Assembly: GCA_023150615.1 (NCBI GenBank)
Contig: JAKLKO010000015.1
Span: 21,625 to 85,624, forward strand
Reading direction: 5' to 3'
DNA from: Phycisphaerae bacterium
GTDB lineage: Bacteria > Planctomycetota > Phycisphaerae > UBA1845 > UTPLA1
DNA length: 64,000 nucleotides
Within the stretch, counting starts at the first letter, position 1; each line of letters begins with the position of its first letter. Shown here one piece after another: positions 58,385-64,000 of this stretch. The position numbers were made by a program, and so were the translations under genes. The notes beneath the pieces were generated by a model. It had not been told where the DNA came from, ran no database searches, and was given only the letters and a program-made list of their open reading frames with translations.

Positions 58385-60559
58385 GTGTCTCCGCCGTCCC
58401 CTGGCTCCCATGCGACCGATCCAGCCTCACCAAAGAAACCGGTCGACCGTGCATCGCCGCGCGATGACGCGGGGCGACGATCGCGGCGCCATCGCTTCGT
58501 TTTTCGTCTCGTAGTCGTCAGCTTCCCATTCGCGCTGCTCGCGGCGGCGGAGGGCGTCGCGCGGCTGGCCGGTTACGGGGGCTATCCGCCCGCGATCAAG
58601 TACGTCGGCTCGGACGGACGGCGCCCGTGGTATTCGACGTACCGCCCCGGTGTCGACACGTACTTTTATTCGCAGCTCTCGCTCACCGGCGGGATGCGCT
58701 CGTTCGCGTTCGTGACGCCCAAGCCGCCCGACACGGTGCGGATCGCCTTTTTCGGCGGATCGGCGATGCAGGGCTATCCGCAGCCTCTGCCGCTGACGAA
58801 CGGCGCGTTCCTTCAAGCCATGTTGCAGGACGTCTGGGGGCCGTCACGGCGGGTCGAGGTGCTGAACTTCGGCGCGACGGCGATGGCGAGCTTTCCGGCG
58901 ATGGAGTTTCTCAAAGAAGCGCTGCCGCACGAGCTCGACCTCGTCGTGATCATGAGCGGCAACAACGAGTTTTACGGCGCGTACGGCGTGGCGTCGCTTC
59001 ACCGGTCGGGCATCTCGCCGGCGGGCATGCGGATGATGCGGTGGTTGCGGAGCCTCGGCCTGAAGCAGTGGATCGACGCGCGCCGGCTGCACATGCCGCC
59101 CGATCCGGCCGTCCGCAAGCAGCCGCTGATGGAGCGCGTCGTGGCGGTCGCGCAGGTCGGGCCCGACGATGCGCTGCGCGAAGCGGCGGAGACGTCGCTT
59201 CGAGCGAACCTGGTTGAGATGGTCGAGTGCTGTCGCGCGCGCAACGTCCCCGTCATCGTCTGCACCGTCCCGACGAACGAGTCCGGCATGGCGCCGATCG
59301 GCGAGGATGTCGCGCCGGAGCTGGGCGATGCCGATGCCGCGCGCTTTAACGGGCGCGTCGCGGAGGCCGAACGGCTCGTCAACAACGAGCCCGCGAAGGC
59401 CGCCGAGCACGCGCGGGCCGCGCTGGCCCTTTGGAGCAAGCATGCGCGGACGCACTACATGCTGGCCCGCGCGCTGGCGAGGCTGGGAAAGCACGAGGCG
59501 GCGCTGGCGGAGTTCATCGCGGCCCGCGATCTGGACACGATGCCGTGGCGGGCCACGTCGGCGGCGCGTCGCGCGGTGCTGGCGGCGGCCGGGCGCGGGG
59601 CGACGCTGTGCGACATGGAGGCGGCGTTCCGCGCGGCGAGTCCTGGCGGGGCGATCGGCTGGGAGCTGATGGATGATCACGTGCACATGACGCTGCGCGG
59701 GCAGGCGCTGTTCGCGGAGACGATCGCGCGGACGATGGGGACGCTGTCCGGGCCGCTGTACGTTGATTCGCGGCGGCTGGCAATGCTGCCGGACTGGCGG
59801 GCGTATGCGGCGCGGTTTGGCCACACGCCGTTCGACGACTACACGGCGCAGAGCCGCATGCGCGTCCTGTTCGACATCGGCTTTATGCGCCGCTCCAACC
59901 CCGAGGCGACCGATCGCGTCGCCCGCCGCTGCGAGGAGCTGCTGGCGGCGATGTCGCCGGCGGATCGCGCGGCGGTCGCGACGTGGGAGGATCCCGGCCT
60001 GCACGTGACCGATCATCGTCCGATCACGGGCGTGGTGGGGTACTTCCGCCTGTCGCGCGGGGACTACGCCGGCGCAGCGCCGCTCTTTCGCGTTGCGCGG
60101 GAGTGCGTGTCCAACGTCTCGCTCTGGCGGCTTCAGTACACGTGGTACCTGCTCGACTGCATTCGTCACCTGCGGCCGGCGCTGACGGACGAGGATCGGG
60201 CGCTGTGCGCCGAGGCGATCGAGGTGGGCGAGCTGCTGCGCCGGTTTGCGGGATTCCGCGACCCGCTCGGACCGAGCTACCTCGGGATGGCCTATCACCT
60301 CGCCGGGCGCTACGACGCGGCCGTCGCGTACCTGGATGATGCAGTGCGCTACGCGAAGGGTTGGGAGGGCGTGCCGGTGGTCGAGGCGCTGGCCGATTCG
60401 CTGATCCGCCTCGGGCGCGTCGATCGCGCGCGGTTGCTGCTGAATCTCGCGCGGCGCGATCCGGCGATGGTTCCGACGGTGGATCGAATGCGCGCGGCGC
60501 TCGGCGATGTGGCGGGATTCGAACCGGCCGGTCCGGGTTCCGCGCCGGCGTCGAACTGA
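58385..60559 (+). CDS. Membrane-anchored SGNH hydrolase-like protein with TPR region
   Basis: 724 residues, GTG start. A short Arg/Pro-rich cytoplasmic tail leads to one membrane helix (about 39-58, FVFRLVVVSFPFALLAAAEG). An SGNH-like domain shows FFGGSAMQG (Ser block, about 122), GNNEFYG (Asn block, about 191) and a His in DDHVHM (about 430). Inside it, residues about 320-385 look like TPR helices (AAEHARAALALWSKHARTHY). The last 200 residues are helical and TPR-like too. SGNH enzymes deacylate lipids, polysaccharides or peptidoglycan acetyl groups. Substrate unknown. Confidence 0.75.
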   Translation: MSPPSPGSHATDPASPKKPVDRASPRDDAGRRSRRHRFVFRLVVVSFPFALLAAAEGVARLAGYGGYPPAIKYVGSDGRRPWYSTYRPGVDTYFYSQLSLTGGMRSFAFVTPKPPDTVRIAFFGGSAMQGYPQPLPLTNGAFLQAMLQDVWGPSRRVEVLNFGATAMASFPAMEFLKEALPHELDLVVIMSGNNEFYGAYGVASLHRSGISPAGMRMMRWLRSLGLKQWIDARRLHMPPDPAVRKQPLMERVVAVAQVGPDDALREAAETSLRANLVEMVECCRARNVPVIVCTVPTNESGMAPIGEDVAPELGDADAARFNGRVAEAERLVNNEPAKAAEHARAALALWSKHARTHYMLARALARLGKHEAALAEFIAARDLDTMPWRATSAARRAVLAAAGRGATLCDMEAAFRAASPGGAIGWELMDDHVHMTLRGQALFAETIARTMGTLSGPLYVDSRRLAMLPDWRAYAARFGHTPFDDYTAQSRMRVLFDIGFMRRSNPEATDRVARRCEELLAAMSPADRAAVATWEDPGLHVTDHRPITGVVGYFRLSRGDYAGAAPLFRVARECVSNVSLWRLQYTWYLLDCIRHLRPALTDEDRALCAEAIEVGELLRRFAGFRDPLGPSYLGMAYHLAGRYDAAVAYLDDAVRYAKGWEGVPVVEALADSLIRLGRVDRARLLLNLARRDPAMVPTVDRMRAALGDVAGFEPAGPGSAPASN

Positions 60560-60630
60560 CGGGCGGCACGGTCCGTAAAAGCGAAGACGCCCGGCGCGTC
60601 GCCACTGCGACACGCGGGCGTCCGTTCGAG

Positions 60631-60704
<74 letters not shown>

Positions 60705-60751
60705 AATAACGGCATATCGGCCCCGCAGAACGGGGACATGCCGAACCCGGA

Positions 60752-60780
60752 ACGTTATGCGCGAACAGCGACTCTGTCAA
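60752..60780 (-). promoter_or_regulatory. Promoter of tRNA-Asp
   Basis: Minus strand TTGACA (60780-60775), 17 bp, TAACGT (60757-60752). The transcript would start about 40 nt before the tRNA; a small CCCCG/CGGGG hairpin (60721-60735) lies in this leader. Confidence 0.65.
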
Positions 60781-60936
60781 GCGGCGACGGTCGACCGCGG
60801 CAATATTGGCGGCGTCAGCGGCAATATCAGACCGCCGGCCGGTTGAAAGAACGCGGGCGATTGTAGTCGCCGGCGGGCCGATGGAGGTACATACTGTCGT
60901 GGTTGCGCGCGGCCGACCGCGGCGGAGATCGGATCG

Positions 60937-61335
60937 ATGCTGGACGCGATCGGGAAGTACGTCGGCGGCAAGGTCGTCACGACCCTGTGCGTGATCGCCG
61001 CCGCCGGAGCGGGCATCTGGTTCTGGCGGCATCCGGAAGATCTCCGCGCGCTGTGGTACGTCGCGCGGCAGGCGCTGGTGTGGATCGGCTTCGCGGCGGC
61101 GCTGCCGTGGACGAGCGCGCTGTTCATCCGGCGCGTGCTGGCGTACGAGTCGAACACGGCCGGATACGTGCTGCTCGGCGCGTACGGCGCGCTGGACGTG
61201 CTCGCGGCGTTGTGGCTTGCGGGCTGGCGCGTTTCGGGCGCGTTGTCGTGGATGGTGCTTCTTCTTGGTTTCGTCGCGGCCGGCGCGTATAATTTCGTCG
61301 TGTGTGAGTCGCTCGCACGGCATGCCGACCGCTGA
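60937..61335 (+). CDS. Small membrane protein, function unknown
   Basis: 132 residues with three to four predicted membrane helices (about 14-29, 44-62, 75-92, 99-116). No known motif. GGAG precedes the ATG. It is just upstream of the Ser/Thr kinase (33 bp) in the same direction and so likely belongs to the same unit; the TATAAT inside its 3' end may drive the kinase separately. Confidence 0.65.
   Translation: MLDAIGKYVGGKVVTTLCVIAAAGAGIWFWRHPEDLRALWYVARQALVWIGFAAALPWTSALFIRRVLAYESNTAGYVLLGAYGALDVLAALWLAGWRVSGALSWMVLLLGFVAAGAYNFVVCESLARHADR
61265..61293 (+). promoter_or_regulatory. Possible internal promoter for the kinase operon
   Basis: TTGGTT (61265-61270), 17 bp, TATAAT (61288-61293), located within the end of the membrane protein gene. 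The kinase ATG is 75 bp further on with GGAGG ahead. Confidence 0.45.
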
Positions 61336-61368
61336 ACCACCGTTTCTCATGACCCGGAGGTCGCGCAC

Positions 61369-62418
61369 ATGACCGGCCCACGCGCGGGAGATCGCGTTAG
61401 CGAATACGTGCTGACCGAGCGCCTCGGCACGGGCGCGTTCGGCCAGGTCTGGAAGGCGACGCACCACATCTGGCGCGACCGCGTCGTCGCGATCAAGATC
61501 CCGACGGACCCGCAGTACGTCCAAAACCTCCGCCACGAGGGTGTCGCCCTGCACGGCCTGGAACACCCCAACATTGTTCGTGCCCTCGGGCTCGATCCCT
61601 TCGCCGATCCGCCGTACTTCGTCATGGAGTACGTTGACGGCTGCTCGCTGCGCGACTGCCTGCAACGCCATCCGAACGGCATGCCCGTCGGCGCGATCGC
61701 GGCCGTAATGCGCGGCGTGCTGGCGGGCCTGTCGCACGCGCATCAGCGCGGCGTCGTACATCGCGACATCAAGCCGGAAAACATCCTCGTCGCCGGCGGA
61801 GCCGATCGTTCGGTCGACACGATCGTGCCCGGCGACGTGAAGGTGACCGATTTCGGCCTCGGCCGGGCGATCGGCCTGACGACACAGAGCATCATGCAGT
61901 CCGGCAGTCTTCGGCCGACGGAGGGGCCGGGCATCTCCGGGACGCTGGCGTACATGTCGCCCGAGCAGCGAGAGGGCGCCGAGACCGATCCTCGCTGCGA
62001 CCTGTACTCGCTGGGCGTGGTTCTTTTCGAAATGGCCTGCGGCGAGCGCCCGAGCGGGACCGAGACGCCGGGCAGCCTGCGCAGCGGACTTCCGGTCTGG
62101 GTCGATGCCCTGTTCACGCGGTTGTACGCGCGGCGCGATCGGCGTTTGTCGCGCGCGGACGAGGCCATGCAGATGTTGGAGGAAGGGTCCGTTCCTCCGG
62201 TCGTTGAGGCGGCGTCCGGGCGTCGCACGATTCCGCCGCTGCCGCCGACGTGTCCGGCGTGCGGGCATCCGACGCAGCGCGGCGATCACTTCTGTACGCA
62301 GTGCGGTCATCAGATTTCGGGCGACCCGCGCCGCTGCGCGCACTGCCGCGGATACCTCGAGGACGATGACCGTTTCTGCATCTTTTGCGGGGCGCCGGTC
62401 GATCCGGTGTGGGCGTGA
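61369..62418 (+). CDS. Ser/Thr protein kinase with C-terminal double zinc ribbon
   Basis: 349 residues. Complete Hanks-type kinase: GTGAFGQVWKA (glycine loop, about 20-30), AIKIP (Lys), HRDIKPENIL (catalytic Asp, about 133), DFGLG (metal, about 163), MSPEQREG. The C-terminal 65 residues carry four CxxC pairs, CPACG/CTQCG and CAHCRG/CIFCGAP, a double zinc ribbon. No membrane helix and no PASTA domain, so it is cytoplasmic or tethered through the neighbouring membrane proteins. It overlaps the next gene (TGATG). Confidence 0.92.
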   Translation: MTGPRAGDRVSEYVLTERLGTGAFGQVWKATHHIWRDRVVAIKIPTDPQYVQNLRHEGVALHGLEHPNIVRALGLDPFADPPYFVMEYVDGCSLRDCLQRHPNGMPVGAIAAVMRGVLAGLSHAHQRGVVHRDIKPENILVAGGADRSVDTIVPGDVKVTDFGLGRAIGLTTQSIMQSGSLRPTEGPGISGTLAYMSPEQREGAETDPRCDLYSLGVVLFEMACGERPSGTETPGSLRSGLPVWVDALFTRLYARRDRRLSRADEAMQMLEEGSVPPVVEAASGRRTIPPLPPTCPACGHPTQRGDHFCTQCGHQISGDPRRCAHCRGYLEDDDRFCIFCGAPVDPVWA

Positions 62419-62684
62419 TGTTCATCAACGTCGGACCAGGCGCGCCGGCTCTGTTCTCGTGGATCGTCCTGATCCTCGTGATGGTCTTCGTCTTCTGCTT
62501 CCTGCGGGTACTGTGGCGCGCAGCGTCCGGGGCCGAATTGGAGCCGCCGGCGATGGGTCGCGCGCGGCGTCGGAACCGGGACCGTTTTGACGCTGGCCCG
62601 CCGCGCTGTCCGAATGAACTGTGCCTACATGAGAATCGGCCGGCGGCGCGTTTCTGCGCGCGGTGCGGCCATCGGCTGGTCTGA
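62418..62684 (+). CDS. Small membrane zinc-ribbon protein
   Basis: 88 residues. One membrane helix (about 10-30, FSWIVLILVMVFVFCFLRVL), a basic linker, and a C-terminal zinc ribbon CPNELCLHENRPAARFCARC. Its ATG overlaps the kinase stop. The matching zinc ribbon in the kinase suggests a shared fold for membrane recruitment or dimerisation. Only the overlap sets the start; a frame upstream inside the kinase is a shadow. Confidence 0.7.
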   Translation: MFINVGPGAPALFSWIVLILVMVFVFCFLRVLWRAASGAELEPPAMGRARRRNRDRFDAGPPRCPNELCLHENRPAARFCARCGHRLV

Positions 62685-62686
62685 TT

Positions 62687-64000
62687 GTGACGACGCCGTC
62701 GCCCGCGCTATCTGAATACGCCCGTCGCGCCCGAGCCGTCGAGCAGGAGTTCATCGCGGCCTGCGCGGCGCAGTTTGCGACCGCGCCGGCGCGGCGGATG
62801 CTGGCGGGTAAACAGTTCGAGACGTCGGAGACTGACGCGTCCGAGGACGTGCATCGTGCCATGGTCGATCGCCGCCTGTTCGGCGTCGACGTCAAGAACT
62901 CGCTGCCGTGGGGCCGATCGCTGCAACTTCGCGGGTACAAGCGGCGCTGGCTGTTCGGGCGAGCGCTCACGTCGATGACGATTGCGACGGTCGTCGCGCC
63001 GCCTGATTCGCTGCTGGACGGGCGTCCGCCGGCGCCGGTGACGCTGACGGAGGTGCGCGAGCACCTGCGAAAGCTCGTGGGCGTTCGTGCGGCGAACACG
63101 CCGCATTTGGTCGGGATCTGCAGCCCAGGCGGCTTTTCGCCCGAGGTCTGGAACGCGTCGTTCGACGACCGGAACGTGAAGGTTGTCCTGATCGAGCCGC
63201 TGTCAGGCGGCGGCTGGCGCGTACAGTCCGCGTCGAAGTCGCTTCCGGCCGATTACGTTCGCCTGTTCGATCCCGAGGGCGGTCGCGATAAACTCGAACG
63301 GGTCCGGCGCGAGATCGAGAACCGCCGGACCGATCTGCTGGTGGGTGGACTGTCGGCCGAGACGCTCGGCCGACAGTTGGCCCTGCCGCGCGAGGTCGTC
63401 GAGCAATCGTTCGCGGCGGCGTGCCGGGCCGACTCGGAGCTTCGGGTCTCGCGGCGGTCGGGCGACGTGGTGCTTTATCGCGGCGTGGATTCCGCCGACG
63501 GGAAGGAGAACGGCTCGATGTCCGTGACGGATTGGATCCGATCGCTCTTTTCGCGCGAGGGGGACCCGGCGCGGCAGATCAACCATCTCATCGAGCGGCG
63601 AAACGCGCTGGCACAGCGCCGCGACCGAATCTACGAGGACGTGTCGAAGCTGGAGGAAAAAGAACGCGCGCTCGTTGAGGAGGGCAAGCGGAACACGTCC
63701 GAGGTGGCGCGGAGGCGCCTCGCGGCGCAGGTCGCGCAGCTCCGCAAGGAACTTGCGCGCTGGAACACCAGCGCCGCGATGCTCAACCAGCAGATCAACG
63801 TCATCAGTACCGACGTCCACAACCTCACGCTGCTCCAGCAGGGGCAGATGGCCCGCCTGCCCAACGCCGAGGAACTGACGGAGCACGCCGTCGCCGCCGA
63901 AGAGATGCTCGAGACGCTTTCGGCCGACGCGCGGCTCGTCGAGGGGCTCGAGGCCGGCCTGGCGCAGACGGTCATGACGGACGAGGAAGCAGCGATCCTG
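62687..64000 (+). CDS. Winged-helix plus coiled-coil protein of unknown family (3' end outside window)
   Basis: 438 residues visible, no stop before the window edge. GTG start two bases after the previous stop. Residues 1-190 are an unrecognised mixed domain. About 205-255 looks like a winged helix (LSAETLGRQLALPREVVEQS, LRVSRRSGDVVLYRG). From about 279 the chain is helical: WIRSLFSREGDPARQINHL, then a charged coiled coil (LEEKERALVEEGKRNTSEVA), INVISTDVHNLTLLQQG and LTEHAVAAEEMLETLSADAR. The helical part is superficially like Snf7/PspA (ESCRT-III superfamily) proteins, but I cannot confirm it. Encoded with a kinase, it may be its substrate. Confidence 0.65.
   Translation, partial: MTTPSPALSEYARRARAVEQEFIAACAAQFATAPARRMLAGKQFETSETDASEDVHRAMVDRRLFGVDVKNSLPWGRSLQLRGYKRRWLFGRALTSMTIATVVAPPDSLLDGRPPAPVTLTEVREHLRKLVGVRAANTPHLVGICSPGGFSPEVWNASFDDRNVKVVLIEPLSGGGWRVQSASKSLPADYVRLFDPEGGRDKLERVRREIENRRTDLLVGGLSAETLGRQLALPREVVEQSFAAACRADSELRVSRRSGDVVLYRGVDSADGKENGSMSVTDWIRSLFSREGDPARQINHLIERRNALAQRRDRIYEDVSKLEEKERALVEEGKRNTSEVARRRLAAQVAQLRKELARWNTSAAMLNQQINVISTDVHNLTLLQQGQMARLPNAEELTEHAVAAEEMLETLSADARLVEGLEAGLAQTVMTDEEAAIL

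Overview
The window is GC-rich, densely coded and reads as chromosome of a diderm planctomycete-like bacterium (Phycisphaerae-type is my guess; no rRNA is present to place it). The pointers are a prepilin with the [10 protein letters not shown] signature, dockerin-like GDxNGDG...SDIP tails on secreted proteins, a PEP-CTERM sorting signal, several lipoproteins, LpxI for lipid A, and protein families I associate with Planctomycetota (DUF1573 with rhodanese and MauE; very large sugar ABC subunits). I see no phage, transposase, integrase or CRISPR array. One tRNA (Asp, GUC) is present.

Layout. 1-12.7 kb is mostly housekeeping: rhomboid protease, MogA-type protein, a GT87-like membrane protein, FabG, CysK, CysC, a dockerin-tailed secreted protein, an AmmeMemoRadiSam radical SAM enzyme, a Tyr/Asp-rich lipoprotein, a DUF1573-rhodanese-MauE operon and three tandem Hsp20 genes (11.7-13.2 kb). 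13.6-17.2 kb holds a diverged RnfC-RnfD pair followed by NrnA. 17.7-28.98 kb holds a B12-type radical SAM protein, an esterase lipoprotein with a PKD domain, a response regulator, rpsO-pnp, a histidine kinase, a PilZ protein, an RlmN/Cfr-like enzyme, an HPF/RaiA protein, a lipoprotein hydrolase and RsmH.

28.99-38.98 kb is one minus-strand run that reads in transcription order E1alpha-E1beta-E2 (2-oxoacid dehydrogenase), then GlgE-GlgX-GlgB. It joins acetyl-CoA production to alpha-glucan synthesis and remodelling. Next come a sugar-nucleotide epimerase, LpxI and a small orphan gene.

41.6-58.3 kb is the most distinctive part: an alpha-glucan uptake and degradation locus. On the minus strand a LacI-type regulator is followed by a large secreted GH13 enzyme, a solute-binding protein fused to an ABC permease, and a second permease with an extra domain of about 300 residues. 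On the plus strand are a pseudopilin, a duplicated-domain secreted protein, a dockerin-tailed alpha-amylase and a PEP-CTERM protein with two starch-binding-like modules. Near-identical 14-bp palindromes (GTAAAWKGTTTTAC) sit on the promoters of the pseudopilin and of the PEP-CTERM gene, which suggests one LacI-type regulon for surface capture and import of starch-like polymers. The transporter ATPase is not in the window.

58.4-64 kb holds an SGNH-TPR membrane protein, tRNA-Asp, and an operon of a small membrane protein, a Ser/Thr kinase with zinc ribbons, a membrane zinc-ribbon protein and a partial coiled-coil protein. Across the window at least five genes begin exactly 6 nt after a TAnnnT -10 box, so leaderless transcripts look common here. 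All calls were made by eye, with no database search.
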